62,091 nt of DNA from Rhodospirillaceae bacterium (lineage in GTDB: Bacteria; Pseudomonadota; Alphaproteobacteria; DSM-16000; Inquilinaceae), in NCBI GenBank assembly GCA_020638595.1, contig JACKIG010000021.1, positions 1-62,091 of the forward strand, in the 5' to 3' direction. Shown piece by piece: positions 16,184-25,128 of this stretch (within the stretch, counting starts at the first letter, position 1; each line of letters begins with the position of its first letter). The notes under the pieces were generated by a model. It saw only the letters and a program-made list of their open reading frames with translations, was not told where the DNA came from and did not search any database. A program made the translations under genes and the position numbers.

Positions 16184-17494
16184 ATGGACCAGTTCGCCCT
16201 GATGGGGATCTTCCTGTTCGTCCTGTTCCTGCTGCTGGGAACGGGCGTCTGGATCGGCCTGGCGCTGATGGGCGTCGCCTGGGTGGGGGTGGAGATGTTC
16301 ACCAGTCGCCCGGCCGGCGACGCGATGATCACGACGATCTGGACCTCGTCGTCCAGCTGGGCGTTGACGGCCCTGCCGATGTTCATCTGGATGGGGGAGA
16401 TCCTCTACCGCACCCGCCTGTCGGAGGACATGTTCCGCGGGCTGGCGCCCTGGATGGCGCCGCTGCCGGGCAAGCTTCTGCACACCAACATCGTCGGCTG
16501 CACGATCTTCGCGGCCGTATCCGGATCCTCCGCCGCGACGCTGACCACCGTCGGCAAGATGTCGATCCCCGAGCTGCGCAAGCGCGGCTATCCGGAATTC
16601 ATGATCATCGGCACGCTGGCCGGTGCGGCCACCCTTGGCCTGATGATCCCGCCGTCGCTGACGTTGATCGTCTATGGCGTCACCATCAACGAATCCATCA
16701 CCAAGCTGTTCATGGCCGGGGTGCTGCCCGGCCTGGTGCTGGCCGTCCTGTTCATGGGCTATGTGGCCATGTGGTCGGTGGTCCGGCCCGAGCAGGTGCC
16801 ACCGCCGGAACCGAAGATGTCGCTGGGCCGGAAGATCGCCGAAGCGCGCTTCCTGATCCCGGTGCTGCTGCTGGTCAGCTGGGTGATCGGGTCGATGTAC
16901 ATGGGCTATGCCACGGCGACGGAGGCGTCGGCGTTCGGCGTCATCGGCGCCCTGGCGCTGGCGGCCGTTCAGCGGTCCTTGAGCTGGAAGACCTTCCTGG
17001 AGAGCCTGCTGGGGGCGACGCGCACCAGCTGCATGATCGCGCTGATCCTGGCCGGGGCATCGTTCCTGACATTGTCGATGGGCTTCACGGGCCTGCCGCG
17101 GTCGCTGGCCGACTGGATCGGCTCTCTCGGCCTCGCGCCCTGGCAGCTGATCATCGCGCTGACCCTGTTCTACATCGTCATCGGCTGCTTCCTCGACGGC
17201 ATCTCGTCCGTCGTGCTGACGATGGCGGTGGTCGAACCGATGATCCGCGAGGCCGGCATCGACGTGATCTGGTTCGGCATCTTCATCGTCGTGGTGGTGG
17301 AGATGGCGCAGATCACGCCGCCCATCGGCTTCAACCTGTTCGTGCTGCAGGGCATGACCCATCACGAGATGAACTATATCGCCAAGACCGCCCTGCCGAT
17401 GTTCCTGCTGATGATCCTGATGGTCGCCATCCTGATGGTCTTCCCGGAACTCGCCACGATTCTGCCGGATACCATGCGGGCACGACCAGGATAG
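16184..17494 (+). CDS. TRAP transporter large permease, DctM family
   Basis: 436 residues with about 12 membrane segments, the sodium-driven translocator. Family marks are GCTIFAAVSGSSAATLTTVG in the first repeat and EMAQITPPIGFNLFVLQG near the C-terminus. It completes the dctPQM set started at 14512. The last gene of the TPP-enzyme operon appears to be this one; a radical SAM gene follows after 104 bp with its own RBS. Confidence 0.93.
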   Translation: MDQFALMGIFLFVLFLLLGTGVWIGLALMGVAWVGVEMFTSRPAGDAMITTIWTSSSSWALTALPMFIWMGEILYRTRLSEDMFRGLAPWMAPLPGKLLHTNIVGCTIFAAVSGSSAATLTTVGKMSIPELRKRGYPEFMIIGTLAGAATLGLMIPPSLTLIVYGVTINESITKLFMAGVLPGLVLAVLFMGYVAMWSVVRPEQVPPPEPKMSLGRKIAEARFLIPVLLLVSWVIGSMYMGYATATEASAFGVIGALALAAVQRSLSWKTFLESLLGATRTSCMIALILAGASFLTLSMGFTGLPRSLADWIGSLGLAPWQLIIALTLFYIVIGCFLDGISSVVLTMAVVEPMIREAGIDVIWFGIFIVVVVEMAQITPPIGFNLFVLQGMTHHEMNYIAKTALPMFLLMILMVAILMVFPELATILPDTMRARPG

Positions 17495-17597
17495 CGCCCG
17501 CCGCGAGTTGGCCTTGCCCCATGGCATTGTCCCGCCGGCGCTACCACATCCTCTTCCACAGTGCCCGGCCGCCGGGCACGGGCGCGGGAGGTCCAAC

Positions 17598-19244
17598 ATG
17601 CGCGTCGGCGTCCTGGATATCCTGACGGACACGCCGCTGCGGGGGCCGGTTTCGCGCACCTATGCGGCCTATTTCCGCAAGCAGTTCACCGGCATCATGC
17701 CCCAGGCCGTATCCGCCTGGTGCCGCCAGCTTGGGCATGAGGTATTCTATGCGACCTACTATGGCGCAGAGGATCCCAGATCCGCGCTGCCGGCCGACCT
17801 GGACATCGTCTTCCTGTCCACCTACACGCAGGCCAGTGCGCTTGCCTATGCCCTGGCGAAGCTCTACCGGCGCGACGGCGTCCTGACGGTTCTGGGCGGG
17901 CCGCACGCCAAGGCCTTCCCCGAAGACAGCCTGCGCTTCTTCGACATCGTGGTCAGGGACTGCGACAAGGCGCTGGTCGACGACATCCTGCGCGGATCGT
18001 TCGACCCGCCGCAGATCGTCACCAGCGGCCGCCGGTTGACCGGCTTCCCGACGATCGAGGAACGGCTGCCGGATATCCGCAAATCGGCCTTCGTCAACGG
18101 CCGACCGATCTTCATGAGCGTCATACCGATGCTGTCCAGCCTGGGGTGCCCCTACCGCTGCGACTTCTGCATCGATTGGGACAACGACTATATCGCGCTG
18201 CCGGAAGACCAGCTGGAAGCGGATCTGAGGTTCATCGCCGACACCTTCGACAATCCGCTGGTGGCGTTCCACGACCCCAACTTCGCCGTGCGCTTCGACA
18301 GCACCATGGACGTCATCGAGCGCATTCCCCCCGGCCGGCGGCCGCGCTACGTCATGGAAAGCTCGCTGTCGATCCTGAAGGAGGGGCGGCTTGCGCGGCT
18401 GCGCGATACCAACTGCGTCTATGTGGCGCCCGGCGTCGAATCCTGGGGGGACTATTCCAACAAGTCCGGTGCGCAGGGCCGTTTCGGCCGGGCGAAGCTG
18501 GACCAGGTGGTCGAGCATTTCCGGCGCCTGGGCGAATTCGTGCCCGGCATGCAGGCCAATTTCCTGTTCGGCGCCGATGTCGACCACGGTCCGGACCCTG
18601 CGGCCCTGACCAAGGAGTTCATCCGCCGCCTGCCGCGGGTCTGGCCGACCATCAACATTCCAACGCCCTTCGGCGCCACCCCGCTGCACGCGGCCTATGA
18701 GCGCGAAGGACGCATCCTGAAGTCCCTGCCCTTCGCCTTCTACCACAACCCCTATCTGGCGATCCGGCTGAAGCACTATGACCCGATCACGTATTACGAC
18801 CACCTGATCGACATCCACCGCAGCTTCGCGTCGGCGCGCATGATGGCCCGCCGGCTGGCCCAGCCGTCGCGGTCGGGCGTGCGCTTCATCCATGCGCTGC
18901 GCACCATCGCCGCGCGCGACGAGGTTGCGGCGCTGAAGCGCATCCGCCGCACCATGGCGACCGATCGGGCCTTCCGGGCCTTCCACGAGGGCGAGACCGA
19001 ACGGCTGCCGGACTTCTATCGGGCGCAGGTCGCCAAGCGGCTGGGCCGGTATGCCGAGCTGCTGTCGCCTGTCGACATCCTGCCGGACTGGGGCGGGCGC
19101 GCCGCGGCCGACATCCCGCCCCCGGGCCGGCCCGGCCGCGCGCCGCACGATCCCGCCGGGGCGATCGACATCCTGCCCGCGCTTCGCACGGCCCGGGCCA
19201 TTTCGGCCGATCAGATCGAGGCCATGAAACCGCCGTCGATATAA
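17598..19244 (+). CDS. B12-binding-domain radical SAM protein, unknown substrate
   Basis: 548 residues. The N-terminal part (about 1-140) looks like a cobalamin-binding domain (RQLGHEVFYATYYG, LDIVFLSTYTQASALAYALA, VLGGPHAKAFPEDSLRFFD). The radical SAM domain follows with the cluster motif CPYRCDFC (CxxxCxxC), then VESWGDYSNKSG and IPTPFGATPLHAAY typical of this class. Such enzymes do methylations or C-C bond chemistry on unusual metabolites. GGGAGG before the ATG fixes the start. It is a single gene with no obvious pathway partners: TRAP genes before it, a convergent SDR after it that overlaps its 3' end by 34 bp. The last 60 or so residues are Pro/Ala/Arg-rich and probably unstructured. Confidence 0.85.
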   Translation: MRVGVLDILTDTPLRGPVSRTYAAYFRKQFTGIMPQAVSAWCRQLGHEVFYATYYGAEDPRSALPADLDIVFLSTYTQASALAYALAKLYRRDGVLTVLGGPHAKAFPEDSLRFFDIVVRDCDKALVDDILRGSFDPPQIVTSGRRLTGFPTIEERLPDIRKSAFVNGRPIFMSVIPMLSSLGCPYRCDFCIDWDNDYIALPEDQLEADLRFIADTFDNPLVAFHDPNFAVRFDSTMDVIERIPPGRRPRYVMESSLSILKEGRLARLRDTNCVYVAPGVESWGDYSNKSGAQGRFGRAKLDQVVEHFRRLGEFVPGMQANFLFGADVDHGPDPAALTKEFIRRLPRVWPTINIPTPFGATPLHAAYEREGRILKSLPFAFYHNPYLAIRLKHYDPITYYDHLIDIHRSFASARMMARRLAQPSRSGVRFIHALRTIAARDEVAALKRIRRTMATDRAFRAFHEGETERLPDFYRAQVAKRLGRYAELLSPVDILPDWGGRAAADIPPPGRPGRAPHDPAGAIDILPALRTARAISADQIEAMKPPSI

Positions 19245-19990
19245 AGAAGCTGGCCGGTGACATAGGCCGCCGCGTCGGAGCACAGGAACACCACCGGGCC
19301 GATCAGGTCATCCAGGCGGCCGAACCGCCCGGCCGGGATCTTGGCGAGCATGCCCTTCGCCCAGTCTTCGTCCCGGTAGAACACCTCCGTCAGCGCGGTG
19401 CGGAAATATCCCGGCCCGATGGCATTGACGCGCACCGCGTCGCGTGCCCACTCCGCCGCCAGCGCCCGGGTCATGCCCAGCAGGCCGGTCTTGGACGATC
19501 CGTAGGGGACCGCCGTCGGCACGCCCACGCCGGAGGTCAGCGAGCAGACATTGACGATCGCGCCCCCGCCCTTCGCCCGCATCAGGCGATGGGCTTCCTG
19601 GGCGCAGAAGAAGGCCCCCTTCAGGTTGGTGTCGACGATGCGGTCCCACAGCGCCTCGCGCACCTCGTCGGAGGCGCAGACCTCCTCCACCCCGGCATTG
19701 TTGATCAGGATGTCGGGGCGCAGATGCTCGGTCCAGCCAAGCTCGGCGAAGCCGCTGCGGATGCTGGCCAGGTCGGCCACGTCCATGGTCAGGACGCGCG
19801 CCTCGCGGCCCATCGCGCGCACGGCACCGGCCGTCGGCTCCAGCGTCGCGGGGTCGCGCGCGGCGAGGATCAGGTCCGCCCCGGCGCGGGCGAGGCCGAG
19901 GCTGATCGCCTGACCGATGCCCCGGCTGGCGCCGGTGACGAAGGCGCATTTCCCGTCCAGGCTGAAGGTGGGAAAGCGCAGGTCGTCCAT
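19211..19990 (-). CDS. short-chain dehydrogenase/reductase (gluconate-5-dehydrogenase-like)
   Basis: 259-residue classical SDR: TGASRGIGQ cofactor motif, NNAG, catalytic Ser in VNVCSLTSG and YGSSK for the Tyr-Lys pair. An acidic or basic selector cannot be assigned surely; AARDP suggests Arg-based NADP use. The C-terminal YIDGGFMASI is normal. It sits 18 bp behind rpoH on the same strand and may be read from the rpoH promoter. Its end overlaps the radical SAM gene tail to tail. The substrate is probably a polyol or sugar acid by family resemblance only. Confidence 0.88.
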   Translation of the reverse strand: MDDLRFPTFSLDGKCAFVTGASRGIGQAISLGLARAGADLILAARDPATLEPTAGAVRAMGREARVLTMDVADLASIRSGFAELGWTEHLRPDILINNAGVEEVCASDEVREALWDRIVDTNLKGAFFCAQEAHRLMRAKGGGAIVNVCSLTSGVGVPTAVPYGSSKTGLLGMTRALAAEWARDAVRVNAIGPGYFRTALTEVFYRDEDWAKGMLAKIPAGRFGRLDDLIGPVVFLCSDAAAYVTGQLLYIDGGFMASI

Positions 19991-20008
19991 GGCGCCGGCA
20001 GCCGGGCG

Positions 20009-20893
20009 TCAGCTCGCCAGGCGCTCTTCGATCGCCGCGTTGCGGATCGCCTTCTGCAGCTTCTCGAAGGCCCGCACCTCGATCTGGCGCACCCGTTCGC
20101 GGCTGATGCCGTATTCCTGGCTCAGGTCTTCCAGGGTGGTCGGGTTGTCGCGCAGCCGCCGCTCGGTCAGGATGTGCCGCTCGCGCTCGTTCAGGTGCTC
20201 CATGGCGTTCTCAAGCAGCTTGCGGCGCTTCGTCAGCTCCTGCCGGTCGGCCAGCTTGATCTCCTGGCTTTCGCTGTCGTCCACCAGCCAGTCCTGCCAT
20301 TCGCCTTCGCTGTCGGCGCGCAGCGGCGCGTTCAGCGAATGGTCGGGGCTCGCCAGGCGGCGGTTCATGGAGATGACGTCCTGTTCGGGCACGTCCAGCT
20401 GGGTGGCGATCTCGCGCACCGTCTCCGGCGGCAGGTCGCCCTCGTCGATCGCCTGCAGCTGGCCCTTCAGCTTGCGCAGGTTGAAGAACAGCTTCTTCTG
20501 CGCCGCCGTCGTGCCCATCTTCACCAGCGACCACGAATGCAGGATGTATTCCTGGATGGCCGCGCGGATCCACCACATGGCGTAGGTGGCCAGGCGGAAG
20601 CCGCGGTCGGGGTCGAAGCGCTTGACCGCCTGCATCATCCCGACATTGCCTTCCGAGATCAGCTCCGACAGCGGCAGGCCATAGCCGCGATAGCCCATGG
20701 CAATGCGGGCGACCAGCCGCAGATGGCTTGTCACCAGCTTGTGGGCCGCGCCCAGGTCGTCATGCTCGCGCCAGCTTTTGGCGAGCATGTATTCCTCTTC
20801 CGCCTCCAGCATCGGGAACTTGCGGATATCCTGGAGGTACCGGGTCAGGTTGGTCTCCGACCCGATCGTCGGAACACTGGGTACAGGGGGCAT
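20009..20893 (-). CDS. rpoH: RNA polymerase heat-shock sigma factor RpoH (sigma-32)
   Basis: 294 residues, the normal length. Region 2 is intact (SHLRLVARIAMGYRGYGLPL; RGFRLATYAMWWIRAAIQEY) and the RpoH-specific box is present as QKKLFFNLRKLK. Region 4 has the HTH TLEDLSQEYGISRERVRQIE. It directs transcription of chaperone and protease genes under heat stress. Many alphaproteobacteria have two rpoH genes; which one this is cannot be told. It follows rluD on the same strand by 118 bp, a frequent arrangement in this class. Confidence 0.96.
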   Translation of the reverse strand: MPPVPSVPTIGSETNLTRYLQDIRKFPMLEAEEEYMLAKSWREHDDLGAAHKLVTSHLRLVARIAMGYRGYGLPLSELISEGNVGMMQAVKRFDPDRGFRLATYAMWWIRAAIQEYILHSWSLVKMGTTAAQKKLFFNLRKLKGQLQAIDEGDLPPETVREIATQLDVPEQDVISMNRRLASPDHSLNAPLRADSEGEWQDWLVDDSESQEIKLADRQELTKRRKLLENAMEHLNERERHILTERRLRDNPTTLEDLSQEYGISRERVRQIEVRAFEKLQKAIRNAAIEERLAS

Positions 20894-21011
20894 TCGCTTC
20901 GGCTTTCCACCTCGGGGACGCTGGTTTCAGACGGATGCGGCACACCCATGATCCGGGCAACCGCGACGGCAACAGGCATAATACCTTACTTCGGGGCTCA
21001 GGTATAGTTTC

Positions 21012-22010
21012 TTAGATATCTTCCAATTTCCTCAGCAAGTCGTTCATGTCTTGGGGAAATTCGCTTTCAAAGCGCATCTCCCGCCGATCCAGGGGATGAA
21101 AAAATTCGATCCTGGCGGCGTGCAGGGCCTGGCGCCCGAACGGCACCGGGCCGCCCCGCCCCTTGCGGCCGTACAGCGGGTCGCCGATCAGCGGATGACC
21201 GACATGGGCCAGGTGCACACGGATCTGGTGTGTCCGCCCGGTGGCCAGCCGGCAGCGCAGCAGGCTGGCCACCGTGCCGAAACTGCGTTCGACCCGGTAG
21301 CGCGTCAGGGCATCCTTGCCGCCGCGGGCGACCACCGCCATCTTCTTGCGGTTGACGGGCGACCGACCGATGGCGCCCGCGATCTCCCCGGCCGTGGGCT
21401 GCGGCACGCCGATCACCACCGCCGCGTATTCCCGCGACAAGGCGCGCCCGGCGAACTGCCGGCTCAGCGCCTGGTGGGCGATATCGGTCTTGGCGACAAC
21501 CATCAGTCCGCTCGTGTCCTTGTCCAGCCTGTGGACGATCCCGGGCCGGACGACCCCGCCTATGCCGGACAGCGATCCCCCGCAATGGGCCAGCAGGGCG
21601 TTGACCAGGGTGCCGCAGGGGTTGCCCGCGGCCGGGTGGACCACCAGGCCGGCCGGCTTGTCGACCACCAGCAGGGCATCATCCTCGAAAACAATCGACA
21701 GGGCGATTTGTTCCGCCGCCGGCCGTGCAGGCACAGGCTCGGGCACGAAAATGTCGAATGTTTGGCCCGCCTTCACGCGCACGGACGCATCGCGCACGGG
21801 TTGGCCGTCGCAGGCGACGCGGCCCTGCGCCAGCAGGCCCTGCAACCGACTGCGCGACAGGTCGGGCAGGTGGCGCGCCAGCGCCTTGTCCAGGCGGGCG
21901 CCGGTGTCGTCCGCCCCCGCGTGGACGCGCAGGTGCCGTCCCCCCGGCCCGCTCATGCCCGGCAGGTCCGACCCCGGGGTCGAAGGCAGCGTTTGATGAT
22001 GGTCCCCCAT
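21012..22010 (-). CDS. rluD: 23S rRNA pseudouridine synthase, RluD family
   Basis: 332 residues: an N-terminal S4 RNA-binding domain (ARLDKALARHLPDLSRSRLQ) and a catalytic domain with the family motif GIVHRLDKDTSGLMVVAKT containing the nucleophilic Asp, followed by GRTHQIRVHLAHVGHPLIGD. RluD modifies helix 69 of 23S rRNA (positions 1911, 1915, 1917 in E. coli). The ATG at 22010 gives a normal N-terminus; ATG 21956 is also possible, while the upstream open frame on this strand is the complement of the gene at 22090. Confidence 0.93.
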   Translation of the reverse strand: MGDHHQTLPSTPGSDLPGMSGPGGRHLRVHAGADDTGARLDKALARHLPDLSRSRLQGLLAQGRVACDGQPVRDASVRVKAGQTFDIFVPEPVPARPAAEQIALSIVFEDDALLVVDKPAGLVVHPAAGNPCGTLVNALLAHCGGSLSGIGGVVRPGIVHRLDKDTSGLMVVAKTDIAHQALSRQFAGRALSREYAAVVIGVPQPTAGEIAGAIGRSPVNRKKMAVVARGGKDALTRYRVERSFGTVASLLRCRLATGRTHQIRVHLAHVGHPLIGDPLYGRKGRGGPVPFGRQALHAARIEFFHPLDRREMRFESEFPQDMNDLLRKLEDI

Positions 22011-22089
22011 TGCGAGTAGACGATGTGGGGTGCCGCGCGGATGCGGCAAGGGCCGCCGGCCCGCGGACGGGGGAGGCAAGGCGCAGCCG

Positions 22090-22386
22090 ATGCGCGGATT
22101 GAAGCTGCTGGTGATTTCCATGGCCGTGCTGATCGTGGCCGGCTTCGTCGTGCTGGTGAGCGAGCTCGGCTCCCGCGTCGCCCAGCTTTCGGTCGGCGAC
22201 GGCGCCACGCCCGCGTCCATTGCCCTCGCCCTGCCCGCCGGCAGCTCGGTCGAGGGCATCGCCGGCACCGCCGAGCGCCTGGCCATCCACATCCGCCTGG
22301 CCGACGGCACCGACCGCATCTACCTGATCGACCCCGCCACCGGCGCCCATGTCGCCACCATCGAACCCGGCACCGCCATCCCGTGA
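22090..22386 (+). CDS. small single-pass membrane protein, DUF6476-like
   Basis: 98 residues: one N-terminal membrane segment (LKLLVISMAVLIVAGFVVLV) and a soluble part ending in DGTDRIYLIDPATGAHVATI. Proteins like this are commonly found divergent from rluD in alphaproteobacteria and, from memory, belong to DUF6476. GGAGG upstream and the start just before the membrane segment support ATG 22090. Its role is unknown. Confidence 0.7.
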   Translation: MRGLKLLVISMAVLIVAGFVVLVSELGSRVAQLSVGDGATPASIALALPAGSSVEGIAGTAERLAIHIRLADGTDRIYLIDPATGAHVATIEPGTAIP

Positions 22387-22476
22387 TCCCGCGCCACCCG
22401 CCGACAGGGCCAAGCCGGCGGGAAAACCATTGCACCGCGCCCAGGGATTCGCTACCTGATGCGGGCCAAGCCTCAC

Positions 22477-22552
22477 GTCCCCTTCGTCTAGAGGCCTAGG
22501 ACACCGCCCTCTCACGGCGGCAACAGGGGTTCGAATCCCCTAGGGGACGCCA
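22477..22552 (+). tRNA. tRNA-Glu(CTC)
   Basis: A 76-nt cloverleaf including an encoded CCA: acceptor stem GTCCCCT/AGGGGAC, anticodon stem CCGCC/GGCGG around the loop CTCTCAC, giving anticodon CTC (codon GAG), and T arm with GGTTCGAATCC. It is the attachment site of the downstream island: its last 17 bases are duplicated at 32606-32622, and the island integration left the tRNA intact. Confidence 0.97.
22536..22552 (+). repeat. attL core (3' end of tRNA-Glu)
   Basis: TCCCCTAGGGGACGCCA, the 3' end of the tRNA, is repeated exactly at 32606-32622. The identity stops abruptly on both sides (preceding bases AA versus CC, following base A versus G), which is the mark of a site-specific recombination core. 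Confidence 0.88.
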
Positions 22553-22606
22553 ATTTCAGCATCTTATTGATATGTATGGGTTTTTCGGGGCGTTGTCGCG
22601 GATCGC

Positions 22607-22626
22607 GTTGCTCATGGTGTACAACA
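22607..22626 (+). repeat. left subterminal inverted repeat (candidate integrase arm site)
   Basis: GTTGCTCATGGTGTACAACA at 22607-22626 matches the reverse complement of 32518-32537 (GTTGCTCACAATGTACAACA) at 17 of 20 positions. The copies lie 54 bp inside attL and 68 bp inside attR in opposite orientation, as arm-type sites of tyrosine integrases do. The site also lies just upstream of the likely integrase start, so it may double as an autoregulatory operator. Confidence 0.6.
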
Positions 22627-22631
22627 AACAC

Positions 22632-24005
22632 ATGAGTGACAAGACCATGCTTGAGACGCGATATCTTCACCAGCCACGCGGTCCTGGTCGCGGCTGGGTG
22701 TTTCGGATGCCGACTCCGGGGCTGCTCGTCGGCGAGCCTAACCCGAAGACCGGCCGCAAATTCGGCAAGACCATCCATGAGGGGCTCGGCACCAGGGACC
22801 TTAGCGAGGCGCGGCACCTCAGGGACATCAGGCTGGGAGAATTGCGCTTAATGGTGCGCAATCTCGTTACCGGCGCCGAGGACGTCCTCTTCGAGCGAGA
22901 GGCCTGGTTCAAAAGGAAGCGCGAACTGGAGCGGATCGGCGACGAAAGCCAGATCGAGGCTATCGAGTGCCACATCAGTTCTGTGGCTGAGCGCCAAGCA
23001 CAGGAGACCGGCGACGAAGACGCAGCTTTCCGTTGGTACCAGTCGGTGGTCGGTGAGGTCACGCCACTTCGGCTCGCATACGAGCAGTATGTCGCGGCCA
23101 AAGGTCAGACGCTCTCCCAATCCACCCTCAACAACCTCGAAACGGCGTATCGGGACTTCCTCGCCTTCGCCGGCCAGGACGTCACGATGGAGCAGTGTGA
23201 TCGGCGCCTGATTGGCGACTTCCTCTCCGACTACCTGCCCGGCCTTACGACACCGAAGGCCCCGAACGGGCCAAGTCCGGCCACCATCAAGAAGAAGGCA
23301 TCGCAGCTGTCGCAGATCTGGCGGTGGGCGATGCAGCGCGGCTTCATCCCCTTCGAGCCAATGACGCCCTGGGACAGACAGGGACCGACGGCCACTGAGG
23401 TTCGCAAGGCACGGAACAAAATCCGCCCCTTCCGGCCCACAGAGGCTGCCGCCCTGCTGCAGGCCGCTCCAAACGGGGAACCCGTGGGCGACGTCATCCG
23501 CATCGCGCTCCTGACCGGGGCGCGGCTGGAAGAGATTGCGAGTCTGGATGCATCCCAGGTCGACCCGGATTGCGGCGGCTACACGATCCGAGAGGGCAAG
23601 ACGGACAATGCCCTCCGCTATGTGCCATTGGTGGGGAACGCGAAGGACGTGGTCGCGCGTCGGTTCACAGCGGCGAACGGGGCCGGGCCGCTGTTCCCCG
23701 AACTTGGGGTCCGCGTGTCGACGGGCAAACGCGGCGGCGCCCTGTCCCAGCGCTTCACACGGCTGCGCCGTGAGGTGCTTGGCACGGAGACGAACGGTCA
23801 GCTAGTCCAGCACTCCTTCCGCCATACATGGAGGACGGCCGCCCGCCGCGCCGGAGTCGACCTGAGAACCGCCAAGGAGCTGGGCGGCTGGTCACGCGGC
23901 GGGAGCACCGACAACCCCTATGATCATGGCCTGGAAGAGGAACATTACCGAATGGAGCAGGAGAAGGTCGCTGACTGGCTAAGAGGCAACGGGTATTTGG
24001 GCTGA
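22632..24005 (+). CDS. int: tyrosine recombinase / phage-type integrase
   Basis: About 457 residues. The C-terminal catalytic domain has the full set: Arg in LLTGARLEEIASL, the Lys-bearing beta turn REGKTDNALRYVPL, HSFRHTW (HxxR), and the terminal PYDHGLEEEHYRMEQEK with candidate nucleophile Tyr. The N-terminal half has an AP2-like arm-binding start (GRGWVFRMPTPGLL) and a core-binding SAM-like domain around 160-230. ATG at 22632 is preferred because the inverted-repeat site lies before it; in-frame ATGs at 22572 and 22614 are possible. It reads away from its tRNA attachment site, the usual orientation, and should catalyse insertion at the 17-bp core. Confidence 0.93.
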   Translation: MSDKTMLETRYLHQPRGPGRGWVFRMPTPGLLVGEPNPKTGRKFGKTIHEGLGTRDLSEARHLRDIRLGELRLMVRNLVTGAEDVLFEREAWFKRKRELERIGDESQIEAIECHISSVAERQAQETGDEDAAFRWYQSVVGEVTPLRLAYEQYVAAKGQTLSQSTLNNLETAYRDFLAFAGQDVTMEQCDRRLIGDFLSDYLPGLTTPKAPNGPSPATIKKKASQLSQIWRWAMQRGFIPFEPMTPWDRQGPTATEVRKARNKIRPFRPTEAAALLQAAPNGEPVGDVIRIALLTGARLEEIASLDASQVDPDCGGYTIREGKTDNALRYVPLVGNAKDVVARRFTAANGAGPLFPELGVRVSTGKRGGALSQRFTRLRREVLGTETNGQLVQHSFRHTWRTAARRAGVDLRTAKELGGWSRGGSTDNPYDHGLEEEHYRMEQEKVADWLRGNGYLG

Positions 24006-24313
24006 GCTTCGATTGTGCTGGCCGACTCACCAAAGCCCCTCGGGCAGGGGATGTCACAGGAGACATCGCAGCCAAGGACTTTGCCTATCTGCGGCCGGCG
24101 TGCGGGCTCCGATGCGGGTGACCACCGATGCCGGCCTCCTCGAGGCGCATGCGGACAGCATGGAACTATGGTCGCCCGGCGCCCCGGTTTTCCCCGAGAT
24201 GGCCGAACTCCGCCCCGACGACGACACCAGCGAGCAGGCGTTCCAGGCAGTGCTGCCTCGGTAGCGCGTTGCCTCGGATCAAGTCAGAGCAATGCTCTAG
24301 AGAGAGAGAGGCG
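24006..24313. other. intergenic, no supported gene
   Basis: About 308 bp between the integrase and the gene at 24314. Open frames here have no RBS and no recognisable motif. A GA-rich run (AGAGAGAGAGAGG) at the end acts as the ribosome-binding region of the next gene. I see no hairpin terminator. Confidence 0.4.
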
Positions 24314-24997
24314 ATGGCAAACAGCATCGTGCCGCAGGCAATAGGATCATTGGTCACGGACATCCTCGCGGCATTAGGGGTTCCGGGAGCCAACACGGGC
24401 GGCCTTGTGGTCGGGCAGGCGATCGACCGGCTCTTCAGCCGGCGCCGGGAGATGGCTTGTGAGATCCTCCTCGACGAACTCAGACAGGGTGCAAAGACCA
24501 TCCACGATGTGGCCGAAGTGGAGGAAACCGTAGCGATTACCTACCGCTACCTCCGGGCCGCCCATGAGGGGGCCGCTCGCTTAAACCTGAGGCTCATGGC
24601 CAAGATCATTGCCGGACAGGCCCAGTTAGGGAATTTGGTAGCAGATGAGTTCCTGTATTACGCAGACATGCTTGCAACTTTGCGACGAGAAGAGGTTATC
24701 TTGCTCGCAGCTCTTTTCCGAAACATGAACGAGCGTAAGGCGCGTAGCCCGAACGAACCTGAGAAGCCAGAGCGCGCCTATCAGGAGCTTGAAAACGCTT
24801 TGATCCCGAATGTCTTCTGTTCTCGGGACGACATGTTTGCTTCTGCTGCTTCGGCTATGAGGACTGGTCTTCTGCGGCTTGCGCCCGAGTCGTTCTACCA
24901 GAGCGACTACCCACGTCCTTCGCCCCTACTCGCGCGGATCATGCAACTCGCATCGTTCGAGGATGCCCTATCGCAGGAGTCCACAGAGAAGGCGTAG
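24314..24997 (+). CDS. hypothetical protein of the island, helical
   Basis: 227 residues, no family recognised. It starts with a Gly/Ala-rich stretch (SIVPQAIGSLVTDILAALGV) that is amphipathic and not a convincing membrane segment, then helices with many charged residues (FSRRREMACEILLDELRQGA; RAAHEGAARLNLRLMAKIIA). The RBS-like GAGAGAGG precedes ATG 24314. It is the only plus-strand gene between the integrase and the opposing ParB-like operon. Codon use is less GC-biased than in the chromosomal flanks. It could be a cargo or regulatory gene; no function is proposed. Confidence 0.6.
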   Translation: MANSIVPQAIGSLVTDILAALGVPGANTGGLVVGQAIDRLFSRRREMACEILLDELRQGAKTIHDVAEVEETVAITYRYLRAAHEGAARLNLRLMAKIIAGQAQLGNLVADEFLYYADMLATLRREEVILLAALFRNMNERKARSPNEPEKPERAYQELENALIPNVFCSRDDMFASAASAMRTGLLRLAPESFYQSDYPRPSPLLARIMQLASFEDALSQESTEKA

Positions 24998-25128
24998 GAA
25001 CAGTCTCTCAGGCACTGGTCGTCATCAAGCCGCATTCCGACACTGAGCCCGTGATCCGGAGGCGGTCTCAGGTTCTCCACCGTGGTCTGCCTGTCCAAAT
25101 TGGACACCTAGGGAGTAGACAGGCATGG

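Noticed and set aside
24013..24264. Short plus-strand open frames between the integrase and the 24314 gene
   Set aside because: No ribosome-binding site, no motif, overlapping alternatives on both strands; kept as intergenic.
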